From Armigeres subalbatus (Eukaryota > Arthropoda > Insecta > Diptera > Culicidae): DNA of 64,000 bases. The notes beneath the pieces are model-generated. The model saw nothing but the letters and a program-made list of their open reading frames with translations, was not told where the DNA came from and did no database searches. Below are positions 9,931 through 20,100 of this stretch, in pieces. The DNA lies in the NCBI RefSeq assembly GCF_024139115.2, contig NC_085141.1, positions 43,397,065 through 43,461,064 on the forward strand, given 5' to 3'. A program made the translations under genes and the position numbers. Within the stretch, counting starts at the first letter, position 1. Each line of letters begins with the position of its first letter.

Positions 9931-10559
9931 TTCCTTCAGATACGCATTACCCAGTATTTGCCATGCAATTTCAACCTTAGTAATTAAAGTGTTTCAAGTA
10001 CATCAAAATAAGTTATAGATTGAAACGACAATAAACAATGGAAACTAAATGCGCGTGATTGCTACTGATGTCTACGAAACCACAAAGGCTGCACAGAGAA
10101 CTACCTATTCTGTCCTGACGACGGCTGTTTATCCTTACCGATAAACCATGAATGTGTGCGATGAATTTATGTTTGTTTGAATTCTCGTTAGGCAGTGTGT
10201 AATATCCATCATATCCATTAGGCTTTCTCCGAGCGTGTACGCACACGCACATTTCACTCACACTTTTACTCAGTTTGTTAACACCCACGAGCGGGTTGGT
10301 GAGAAATGTCGGCAAGACCCTAATTGCCGATATCTTACGTCTCACGTGACTCGCCATACGCCATCGTGCCAACGCGGCATAATTTGAATTGAGCGTCAGT
10401 AGGCCATGACTTACAACACGTTTGCAAAGCAACCAGTTTTTCCCCTGGTTAGTTACGGACGACACGTAAGTACTATTTTGTCCCCGACAATTACCCAACG
10501 TATTCGGCTGATCCTTTTCCGATGGCACGAGGCCACACAAAATACTCTTTGGATTTTTA
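9931..10559. other. No gene seen
   Basis: A minus-strand frame of 175 codons (10013-10540) is uninterrupted, but its translation has no domain, periodicity or signal, and overlapping frames are just as plausible. I do not call it a gene. Confidence 0.4.
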
Positions 10560-10622
10560 TCTCTGAAGAATTTATTTTCTATCCAGTATTTTGCGCTTGA
10601 TAATGGCGGCCAAGTGAGTGCC
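10560..10622 (+). repeat. Dispersed repeat D2, partial copy
   Basis: TCTATCCAGTATTTTG and AATGGCGGCCAAGTGAGTGCC recur, inverted, at about 14053-14115. Together with 12135-12250 it belongs to one dispersed family. I do not recognise the family. Confidence 0.6.
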
Positions 10623-12134
10623 TTTTGTAACCGTTCAAGAAAACACTCTGAAGAAGTGCGACAAACGCAGTGGCTTAAGCGCCACCCTCGTTACCGAGAG
10701 ACCACTGGTCGTGTTAAGGATTGCCCGACTAAGCTGTTTTAAGCATGAGCGCAATCTTCTCAGGGTTATCGAACGGTTGTTAGTTTGATTTGATTAAACG
10801 TAATGGCTAGAAATGAGATCAGCAATGCAATACACTGGGGGTATGTAACAAAGCGGAGAATAGAAACGTGCTCAAGATCAACGTAAAGTGAAACGCAATA
10901 CGACAGACACCCGGGCGGACAAAATTACCACAGGGCTCAGCGCGTAAGAAATAAAGAGAACATAATTATGTTGAATTCATTTTATGTATTCATTCGTTTT
11001 CGTTTTTTTCAAATATGCATGTGTGGAGTGTGTGTGTTGTATCGTGTAAAAATGGCCATGACTCACATACCTGCGCAGGATTTAGAACGGTGCTGGCGGT
11101 CCTGGAGTTCATCGGACGAGGGGTGCACCAACATCGCACGATGTTTTTGCCAACAGTGGCGGCGAGGCAAAAAAGATCCTCGGGTGGGCGTTGCACGCTG
11201 CCACCGATCGTGCAGAAATAGCTCCAATCCTTGATGGCCGAAATATAGATGCGGGGGAGGGTATCGGCTGGTCCAGTACGCTACCAGATCATTCGTCGCC
11301 GAACGCAGGAAGGCTGGAAAGGGTCCACTCCGTCCGTTTGACTGCCAAGGAACTGGCGGGCCAGGATGAGCACGGTCGTCACCGTAATCGTCTTCACGTG
11401 GACGAATTCCAAAAAAAAGATGGCGGGAAAATGCCAACGAGCTTGTCGCTCGGATAAAAAAAGCGCCCGTTGGACGCTATGTTCCAACGAGAAACGAAAT
11501 TAAAATCAATTCCAATAAATGAATTCACTTGTCATAATTACCTTTTGTACAGATTTAGAATTGCACAAGAGCGCAGAGTTTTCGCTTCTTGTGATACTCT
11601 AGTCGGAAACTAATTTAATAGGAAAAAATGAAATACAATTATTGTTTTACGTTTCACTTATTAATCACTTGAACTTTTATCCTTTTTTTTAAATTAAATT
11701 AATTGAAATTGAAACCTTTAATTAGGAAATGGAAAAATACTATCACTGAAACTAACAGTCCGCACTCTAGCCGATATAATTTAGAAATGGCTGAGTGGAA
11801 CTTTTAGAAAATCTAAGGAACCTTAAAATATATGTCCATTATGAATATTAAACTAATACAACTAAATGATATTTTAGACGAGTAAACCACAGTTTATTTC
11901 ATTGCAGTATTAAAAGGCCATCTACGTTTAATCCGCAAAGTATTCATTAGTTCGATATAAATATAAAGCTTTTATCCGAAATAATTGAGCTTTTTTTATA
12001 ACAGATATTTATTCTAATGGTGCTGTTATGTAAATAGTTCCCAAAATAAATATTTTTCCCGTTGCTTAAAATAATTCATTTTTTTTGTACTGTTTAGAAA
12101 TAGTTCTATATCGACAAGTGGCAAAACGTTACAC
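10623..12134. other. No gene seen; GC-richer block at 11.0-11.5 kb
   Basis: A GC-richer block (about 11040-11460) carries overlapping short frames on both strands (up to 124 codons) with no recognisable motif. From 11500 on the sequence is strongly AT-rich. It may be a fragment of an exon or transposon, but nothing supports a specific call. Confidence 0.35.
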
Positions 12135-12250
12135 TTTTTGACATTCAAGAGGTAAAAAATATTTACAAATTTGAATCAATGTAGGCTTTGATTAAATGAC
12201 AATTATTGGCGCTCATCAGCTCTGCCATAAACCAACAGTTTTGCTTCCCA
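12135..12250 (+). repeat. Dispersed repeat D2, copy 2
   Basis: CTTTTTGACATTCAAGAGGT, AATCAATGTAGGCTTTGATT and CTCATCAGCTCTG match the reverse complement of 13965-14060. With 14053-14115 this makes an inverted pair spaced about 1.7 kb. Noncoding. Confidence 0.65.
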
Positions 12251-13165
12251 AAATTCAAAGAGTAACATTCGTTGCTTGTTTGTTCCTTTTATTCCCCGCT
12301 GTTCAATATTTATCTTTAAATTCTAGCTGAAGAATAAGGCAAATGCAAGCACAAAAGTTGGAAAAGTTAATCCTGTTCGATAAGCTGATATATGTTGCTA
12401 CTTTGTGCGAATCATTGGAATGTGGATTTCTAAAGTGTAACGTGTAACTCAAACAGAAAAATGCAATTGTTATCTACATTTTCGATTTCAGCTACAAAGA
12501 GTTTGTAATACCAATATATTTTTGGATGTACATACTATGAAACCTGAGAATAAACACAATGTCTTTTTGCCTTCTATGAAATAAGTTTTTGTTGTTGTTT
12601 TTTTATAGGTTGGCCATGTTTTGTATCCTATAATAATTATACATGTAGTCAAAGCCTTGTTCACAAAATAAAAACGGAGTGATAGTTCGTTCTCAGTACG
12701 ATGGTCGATGGACTCAACTTGGCAGTTACTCAATCGGACTAGATGGACTTGACGCATGGTTCGAACTCTTGACATCAATACATGGACAAGCTTGACGGGC
12801 ATCATCTATTTGATTTCTAAAGGTTTAATTTACATTCAAAGGACTTGTAAAATGCAGATACAATGGGGCTTATGAACTCAGGCAAAGTTCCCCACTACTT
12901 AAGGTTGACGGACAATTCCTTATGGACGGCCGGAAGCAAGGACTTTCTCAACTACAAGGACGCAAGACTTTCTCAATTATAGGTATACTATTACTATTAC
13001 TAGGTATACTATTTTTAACTTCCTCCACATACTCAATATTGAACTTTGTCGGCGTTGTTCCGTTGTTAAAAAAGCAAAACTCATCGAATAACATTTTATG
13101 TCCGCCAGGCTTGTCCAGGCGTTCTGATTATCGACGTCAAAGTTAAGAGTTTTGAACAAAACAAA
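12251..13165. other. AT-rich stretch, no gene seen
   Basis: It has scattered short frames, none convincing. A small duplicated GGTATACTATT motif occurs near 12980-13015. No repeat ends are seen. Confidence 0.35.
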
Positions 13166-13462
13166 ACAAAAAGATCGTTAGATGTAAGGTTCAAAGAACA
13201 TATTGCAGAAGTAAGTAAGGCTAAGAGGGAAACTGATAAGGGATTAAATTATGAGTTTAGGTCTAAGGTAGCTGAACATGTATATCAGGAAAATCATGCA
13301 ATTACGACATCAAACATTAAAATTTTAAGAAATGTCTCTTCTCCGTGGAAACTTGATGTTGCTGAGAGCTTGGAAATCTACCGACAGGTACAAACGCGGT
13401 TGTTGAATAAAGATCAAGGAAATGGTAGCTCCTGGCTCTTCAAGTTTATACCTAAGCATTAA
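13166..13462 (+). pseudogene. Penelope GIY-YIG endonuclease, N-terminally truncated
   Basis: Starting at a Thr-Lys-Arg-Ser codon run, 98 codons stay open to a TAA at 13460-13462, with no start codon at the front. The translation (KRSLDVRFKEHIAEVSKAK, then AEHVYQENHAI, and ending SSWLFKF) closely follows the frame at 4457-4882. It keeps the His-x5-His pair but has lost the catalytic Tyr and Cys-x2-Cys part to truncation. The differences from the other copy are mostly conservative replacements, which suggests both descend from functional copies. Confidence 0.75.
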
Positions 13463-13711
13463 GCGCATCAAGCGAGTAGAAATAAGCACCGTAGTAAGAT
13501 AAGTACCTAGATAAATTATTATACCTACGCATAGTATAAATAGTGTAAGCTGCGATCATTTTCTTCAAGTCGAGTCAAGTAAGAGACACTGAAGACGGCC
13601 TTACTGTTGAGGTCGAAATACGTATCTGTCAAGATACAATTAAGTGGTGGAATTCAATGGGATTGTATAAACTCGTCTTATGACAGGTGAAAACATTCCA
13701 CTAAAAAGCTC
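13166..13711 (+). mobile_element. Penelope-like element, 5'-truncated
   Basis: The left end is cut inside the endonuclease coding region; the right part retains the terminal arm seen in the element at 4315-5102. From 13562 it reads TCGAGTCAAGT, GAGACACTGAAGACGGCC, GAGGTCGAAATACGTATCTG and ends in ACATTCCACTAAAAAG. No left arm or clear target duplication is visible. Confidence 0.75.
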
Positions 13712-13964
13712 AAAATAATTTTCTAATCAATAAATGTTTTCTATGTAACTTCTTTTCAGAATAACGCAATAAGATGCGATAGGGCTTCCGGTTTTCTGTA
13801 GCCTAGCAGTATTGAGTTTTCAAAGTGTTGTGTTTGTGGTTTTCGTATTCCTCAGCATGAAATAAAAGATACATGTTCACAACTATAGGATACAGCAAAA
13901 AAAGATACAAATAATTCCGGAAGTTTTTCTACTTTTGAGAAACTCAATAATTATTGTTGTTTCA

Positions 13965-14115
13965 GCCAGAGCTGGTGAGTGCCAATATTTTTTTCAGAAT
14001 CAAAGCCTACATTGATTGAAGAATGTAAACATTTTCTACCTCTTGAATGTCAAAAAGGCACTCATTTGGCCGCCATTACCGATTACAAAATACTGGATAG
14101 AAAACTTTTCAATTG
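13965..14115 (-). repeat. Dispersed repeat D2, copy 3
   Basis: Reverse complement of the sequence at 12135-12250, continuing on the outer side into the part seen at 10560-10622. It is the most complete of the three copies. Family unknown. Confidence 0.65.
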
Positions 14116-15410
14116 TTCTAGAGAAACGCCCATGCGGTAAATAAGCCTTCCGTTTCTTTTTCATGAGAGCTACATCGGTATTAACTAATCTTCGGTACTA
14201 AATAATCTGGGCTGATCAGGTACGGAACGACTTGACGAACGTGGGGCGTAGCAACTGAGGATGGAGAGATGTAACCTCGAACCGTGTATTCTGTTGTCAC
14301 TTTTGTTGATTCAGAGCTATCCGTCTAGATGTAAGCCAAATAAATGAAAATGTATTAGCTTCATTTTTTGTTAGACTGACTTTCTTCTATTCAGAAAATC
14401 AAAAATCAATAGTTTATATCAATAATTCATATCACCATGCGTATATTGCAATATGTGCCATATATGAACACTAACTACAGAACTCCATTCTACACATACT
14501 CCCTCGAAAGACAGAACGGCCAGGGAAAGCTCGACGAAGCAACTGACCAACGATTTATGATTTTAATTTAGCAAGAGTGGCTCCATCCTCTTTCGCTTTA
14601 TTCACTCCGCATAGTTTCCTTTTCCAGCAAGAACGCATCGATGGCTATCGTTCTCACAGGATCCACTTTCTGTCTTCCATGGTTTCCCAAAAACACTAAA
14701 TGAAAAAATGCAAATGCTTTTTTATTAGATTTTCAAAGTGCATCATCAAAGGAAGAAAATGAGGACTACAGAGCGTGCGGGTTGTTCGTCGCCTATTCAT
14801 TCATTGATGGCGAGAAAAGGCAAAATGCCGAACTCCGTGAGGTTGGGCATGGTGGTGGCAGCGATAACCAAGATCCGTTCGGCACTGATAAGTTGAAACG
14901 CGCATTCACCGACGGACGCCGTTGTCGTCCGTTAGGAGATTCCTAAATAAGGGAAACGATGCGATAGTCTGGCCGCCAACGGCCGGATACCCTGTCAGGG
15001 CAGACAATTCTCTAAGGGAAGATGAGATAACACAAAAGAATTTCATCATGCAATTTTTGGAGGTTCGTTGTGCCGCTGTACCTCTCAGCGCAGCCGGTCT
15101 GGACTGCGAGAGCTCCGAAATTGGCCGCGTAGCACGATATTGGACCAAATACAGAGGAAAAAAAAATGCCCGCACACACCCATCAGTGCAGTGGAGAAAG
15201 TAACAATGGCGGGGAAGACCAGCAAACTCCGAGCAATAAAAATGGGTGCAATGAATTGTTTCCAGATTGGAACGGAAATTATACTGGGAAGCGGAAAAGC
15301 TAACAGAAACGGTGGCCCGAATGAATGTTTGTTGAGCACAGCAGTTGCCAGTCGCACTTACGGTAGTAGTGCGCTACTCAGCGAAGACTCGCGTCTGAAC
15401 AATAGACAGT
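14116..15410. other. No gene seen
   Basis: Frames of about 90 codons occur on both strands between 14906 and 15357, with translations that show no domain. The composition is less AT-rich than the neighbours. I cannot assign it. Confidence 0.35.
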
Positions 15411-15419
15411 GCTGTATGC

Positions 15420-15800
15420 AGACAATCATATTTTTTATCTTCTTTTTCATGTTTTTGTCTCTTTTTGTCTTCTTTGTTTTCTCTGTGTTCACTGTTTGCT
15501 TTGTATTTATTGTCATCTATGTCTTCTTTGCCTTATTTATTTTCTTTGTCTTCCTTGTCTTTATTACCTTCCTTGTCTTTTCCGTCTTCTTTGTCTTCTA
15601 AATCTTCTTAGTTCAGTGTATCTTCTTTGTCTTCCTTGTTTCTATTGTTTTCTTTCTTTTTTGTCTTTTTGTCTTCTTTTTCTGCTTTGTCATTCCCCCG
15701 GAGACGAGCCAGCCTCGGGCTGAAAGTCTCCTTAATAAAGTCAATAAAAAAAAAAAAATGCTTTGTCATTTTTGTCTTCTTCGTCTTCTTTATGTTCTTT
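15420..15800 (+). repeat. Pyrimidine-rich TCTTCTTTGTCT tract
   Basis: A degenerate tandem tract of TTCTTTGTCT-like words, about 12 bp long. Apparent hydrophobic frames on the plus strand and KEDKED-like frames on the minus strand are products of the repeat. A 64-bp retroposon interrupts it at 15695-15758. Confidence 0.8.
15695..15758 (+). mobile_element. 64-bp LINE 3' end (Jockey-type) with poly(A)
   Basis: A 12-bp target duplication, TGCTTTGTCATT, flanks it at 15683-15694 and 15759-15770. The insert ends in a 13-A run preceded by AATAAAGTCAATA, a polyadenylation-like signal. GGCTGAAAGTCTCC just upstream resembles the 3' ends of mosquito Jockey-clade LINEs. It is an extreme 5' truncation. 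Confidence 0.8.
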
Positions 15801-15830
15801 TTCTTGTGTTGATGTAAATGCTGATATTCC

Positions 15831-16269
15831 ACAAGTTGACAACAGTTTGCTGTCGCTTCCCCTACACTGTGATCCTTTGTATGTCACCGGGCTGCGGACA
15901 GCCAGCGTTTCAAATGCAAGCAAATCAAACTCGCACGAACAATGGAACAAGGCATTTATTGCATTTTTTCGCCATAAATTAGAACTTGGCAGTGTTTTAA
16001 ATGGCAAAGCCCTCAGGAAATTGTATAGTTCGTGGGAAATGGGCTGAGGAAACTGTATTTAAAATTAAAGTGTTTTTTTTAAATAAGGGACATCAATAAT
16101 CGGAACAAAACATCCAAAATTTATGTAGGAGCATGATAAAACATTTTCTAGCAGTCTTTTCTATACCAAATTAAAATATTTGTGTTTCCACTGCATCTTA
16201 ACTAGTCCCAACTAGGATTGATAATAAATTTCGATGGCACAAATTTCATCGAATCGGAAATCTCCCGGT
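15831..16269. other. No gene seen
   Basis: Only background-length frames are present, and no repeat ends. Confidence 0.35.
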
Positions 16270-16815
16270 TTAAGTCGTTAAGCTTTTGAACATGTGTTGA
16301 TCACAATGCCTATTGCTTGAGTCCAAGTGTTCGATAAATGTAAAATCATTTACTTTTTCCCCTTTGGCTGGATTCAATGTGCATAATGAAAATTCCATTC
16401 CATATCGCAAATCAGGCTTGCATTGGTTCGCTTTTCCATTCCAGCAAAAGCATGGAACTCCTGCAGCCATTCGATTAAATAGCAAAAGGATTTGTGACCT
16501 TTCCGTTTCCACCGTTGGCCGTCTTCGTACATAATCATTACATTTTCCATGAAATCCATATCCGGCCGAGAACGGGTCTGTCATCAATCCTCTCCATCCG
16601 GCCGGATGGAGAACCCTTTCTGCCTTCTTCGGTTGTCGTAATTTTTTCGGTGCTCGCTGCTGTCGCCAGTTTTCTACAAATAGGTCAATTAAAATAAGAA
16701 AGAAAACAAGCTCAAAGCAGCGCAGCTCATGGCGTGTTTGCTCGTCAACGCAGAAAACATTGGGCCGGTCGGTCCTTCTGAGAATCGGCCGGCAGGACAC
16801 CATGGCGTAGGCCAA
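16270..16815 (-). CDS. Hypothetical 181-codon frame, doubtful
   Basis: This is the longest non-repeat frame of the 10-17 kb region. The translation has 8 Cys, a short hydrophobic stretch near residue 40 (VFFLILIDLFV) and a tail with CFCWNGKANQC. I do not recognise a family. No promoter, splice site or neighbour supports it, and competing frames overlap it on both strands. A 22-bp perfect palindrome lies inside it at 16591-16612. It could be an exon fragment, a transposon piece or chance. Confidence 0.15.
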   Translation of the reverse strand: MAYAMVSCRPILRRTDRPNVFCVDEQTRHELRCFELVFFLILIDLFVENWRQQRAPKKLRQPKKAERVLHPAGWRGLMTDPFSAGYGFHGKCNDYVRRRPTVETERSQILLLFNRMAAGVPCFCWNGKANQCKPDLRYGMEFSLCTLNPAKGEKVNDFTFIEHLDSSNRHCDQHMFKSLTT

Positions 16816-17133
16816 CTTTGTGGAATTGTCAGATGTGCGCTACAGTAGAAGGATTAAGGACAGTGCTGAAGAATTTCATTTACAAAATATTTAATCTGCA
16901 GAATTCGACAATTGCTTTTTCAGGCTATTTCGGTTGTACAATCTTTACTGACATAGATATAGATTAAGAAATCGTAGGTCATGAAGAATCTGCTGGTCAA
17001 TATTGATAATAGGAAATAACTAATAAGCTTCCTGTTAGTTTCCTAGAATCTGACGTGTGTGTGCGATTGATATTGGAGACAACGTTGATAGATATTTCAG
17101 ACTTGATGTTATATGTATGTAGTACAAAAAAAA
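16816..17133. other. AT-rich left flank of the satellite
   Basis: No gene or repeat end is seen. It leads directly into an A run where the satellite starts. Confidence 0.45.
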
Positions 17134-20100
17134 ATCCAAATCCAATCCAAATCCAATCCAAATCCAATCCAAATCCAATCCAAATCCAATCCAAATCCAA
17201 TCCAAATCCAATCCAAATCCAATCCAAATCCAATCCAAATCCAATCCAAATCAATCAAATCAATCCAAATCCAATCCAAATCCAATCAAATCAATCCAAA
17301 TCAATCAAATCCAGTCAAATCAATCCAAATCAATCCAAATCCAGTCCAATCCAATCAAATCAATCAAATCAATCCAGTCAATCCAAATCCAATCAAATCA
17401 AGTCAAATCCAGGTCAAGTCAAGTCAAGTCAGATCAGTCAAATCAGTCAGGTCGGTCAGATCCGGTCCAGATCAGTCCCAAATCAGTCAGGTCCAATCCA
17501 GTCGGTCAAGTCCAGTCAATCAGATCAATCCAGTCAGTCCAGATCCAGTCAGATCCAGTCAGGTCAATCCAGGTCAGTCCAGATCCAGTCCAGGTCAGTC
17601 CAGATCAGTCAAGTCAGTCCAGGTCAGTCCAGATCAGTCCAGTCCAGATCAGTCAGATCCAGTCCAGGTCAGTCCAGATCCAGTCAGGTCAGTCAGGTCA
17701 GTCCAGTCCAGTCCAGATCCAGTCCAAGTCAGTCCAGATCCAGTCCAGATCCAGTCAGATCAGTCCAGATCCAGTCCAGGTCCAGTCCAGATCAGTCCAG
17801 GTCAGTCCAGGTCAGTCAGATCCAGTCCAGGTCAGTCCAGATCCAGTCCAGATCCAGTCAGGTCAGTCAGGTCAGTCCAGATCCAGTCCAGGTCCAGTCC
17901 AGGTCAGTCCAGGTCCAGTCCAGATCCAGTCCAGGTCAGTCAGATCCAGTCAGGTCAGTCCAGGTCAGTCCAGATCCAGTCCAGATCAGTCAGATCCAGT
18001 CCAGATCCAGTCCAGTCCAGTCCAGGTCAGTCCAGATCCAGTCCAAATCAATCAGGTCAATCCAGGTCAGTCCAGATCCAGGTCAGATCAGTCAGTCCAA
18101 TCCAAATCAGTCCAGTCAGTCCAAGTCCAGTCAGATCAGTCAGGTCAGTCCAGATCCAGTCCAATCAGTCAAGTCAGTCCAGGTCAATCCAGGTCAGTCA
18201 GATCCAGTCCAGGTCAGTCCAGATCCAGTCAGGTCAGGTCAGTCCAGGTCAGTCAGATCCAGTCCATCGGTCAGGTCAGTCCAGATCAGTCAGGTCAGTC
18301 CAGATCCAGTCCAGATCAGTCAGGTCAGTCCAAATCCAGTCCAGATCGGTCAAATCAGTCCAGATCCAGTCCAGATCAGTCCAGATCCAGTCCAGATCCA
18401 GTCCAGATCCAGTCCAGGTCAGTCCAGATCCAGTCCAGATCCAGTCCAGGTCCAGTCCAGATCCAGTCCAGGTCAGTCAAAGTCAGTCCAGATCCAGTCC
18501 AGGTCAGTCAGGTCAGTCCAGGTCCAGTCAGTCCAGTCCAGATCCAGTCAGGTCAGTCGATCAGATCAGTCCAGTCGAGTCCAGATCCAGTCCAAATCCA
18601 GTCCAGGTCAGTCCAGATCCAGTCCAGTCCAGTCCAGGTCAGTCAAGTCGGTCCAGATCAGTCGATCGATCCAGTCCAGATCGGTCCAAGGAGTCAGTCC
18701 AGGTCAGTCAGGTCAGTCCAGATCCAGTCAGTCCAGTCAGTCAGATCCAGTCAGATCCAGTCCAGGTCAGTCCAGATCCAGTCAAGTCAGTCAGGTCCAG
18801 TCCAGATCCAGTCCAGATCAGTCCAGGTCAGTCCAGATCGGTCAAGTCAGTCCAGATCCAGTCCAGATCCAGTCGAGTCAGTCCAGATCCAGTCCCAAAT
18901 TAATCAGATCCCAATTGGTCAGGTCAGTCCAGTCCAGTCCAGATCAGTCCAGTCAGTCAGGTCAGTCCCAGGTCAGTCCAGATCAAGTCCAGATCCAGTC
19001 AAGATCCAGTCCAGGTCAGTCCAGGTCAGTCAGATCCAGTCCAGATCCAGTCAGTCCAGATCAGTCCAGATCAGTCCAGTCAAGTCGGTCAGGTCAGTCC
19101 AGGTCCAGTCCAGATCCAGTCAGTCCGATCCAGTCGGTCAGGTCAGTCCAGAGTCGGTCAGAGTCAGTCCGATCCGGTCAAGATCGATCCAGATCAGTCA
19201 AGGTCAATCCAGGTCAGTCCAGTCCGATCCAGTCCAGGTCAGATCCAGTCAGTCAGATCCAGTCCAGATCAGTCAGATCAGTCCAGATCCAGTCCAGGTC
19301 AGTCCAGATCCAGTCCAGGTCAGTCCAGGTCAGTCCAGTCCAAGTCAGTCAGATCAGTCCAGATCCAGTCCAGGTCGGTCAGATCCAGTCCAGGTCAGTC
19401 CAGATCCAGTCAGGTCAGTCCAGATCAGTCCAGATCCAGTCGGTCAGTCCAGATCCAGTCAGGTCAGTCAGTCCAGTCCAGATCAGTCCAGGTCCAGTCC
19501 AGATCCAGTCGGTCCAGGTCAGTCGAAGGTCAGTCAGGTCGGTCAGATCCAGTCAGTCAGTCAGGTCCAGGTCAGTCAGTCCAATCAGTCAGGTCAGTCC
19601 AAGATCCAGTCCAGGTCGGTCCAGTCAGTCAGGTCAGTCCAAGTCCAGTCCAGGTCAAGTCCAGATCAGTCAGATCAGTCCAGATCGGTCAGATCCAGTC
19701 AGGTCAGTCCAGTCAGATCCGTCAGATCCAGTCCCAGGTCAGTCCAGGTCAGGTCCAGGTCCAGTCCAGGTCAGTCCAGATCCAGTCCAGATCCAGTCCA
19801 GGTCCAGTCAGGTCAGTCCAGATCCAGTCAGGTCAGTCAGATCCAGTCCAGATCAGTCAGATCCAGTCCAGATCCAGTCAGATCCAGTCAGGTCAGTCCA
19901 GGTCAGTCCAGATCCAGTCCAGATCCAGTCAGTCAGTCCAGTCAGATCAGTCCAGGTCAGTCCAGGTCCAGTCCAGATCCAGTCAGGTCAGTCCAGGTCA
20001 GTCCAGGTCCAGTCAGAGTCGGTCCAGATCCAGTCCAGATCCAGTCAGGTCAGTCCAGGTCAGTCAGATCCAGTCCAGGTCAGTCAGGTCCAGTCCAGAT

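Noticed and set aside
10013..10540. A 175-codon minus-strand gene
   Set aside because: No domain, no periodicity, competing frames on the other strand, and no context.
15409..15832. Hydrophobic membrane protein or KED-rich protein in the 15.4-15.8 kb tract
   Set aside because: Both are translations of the TCTTCTTTGTCT simple tract on opposite strands.
16591..16612. 22-bp perfect palindrome TCTCCATCCGG and complement
   Set aside because: Short and isolated; no element ends or duplication around it.
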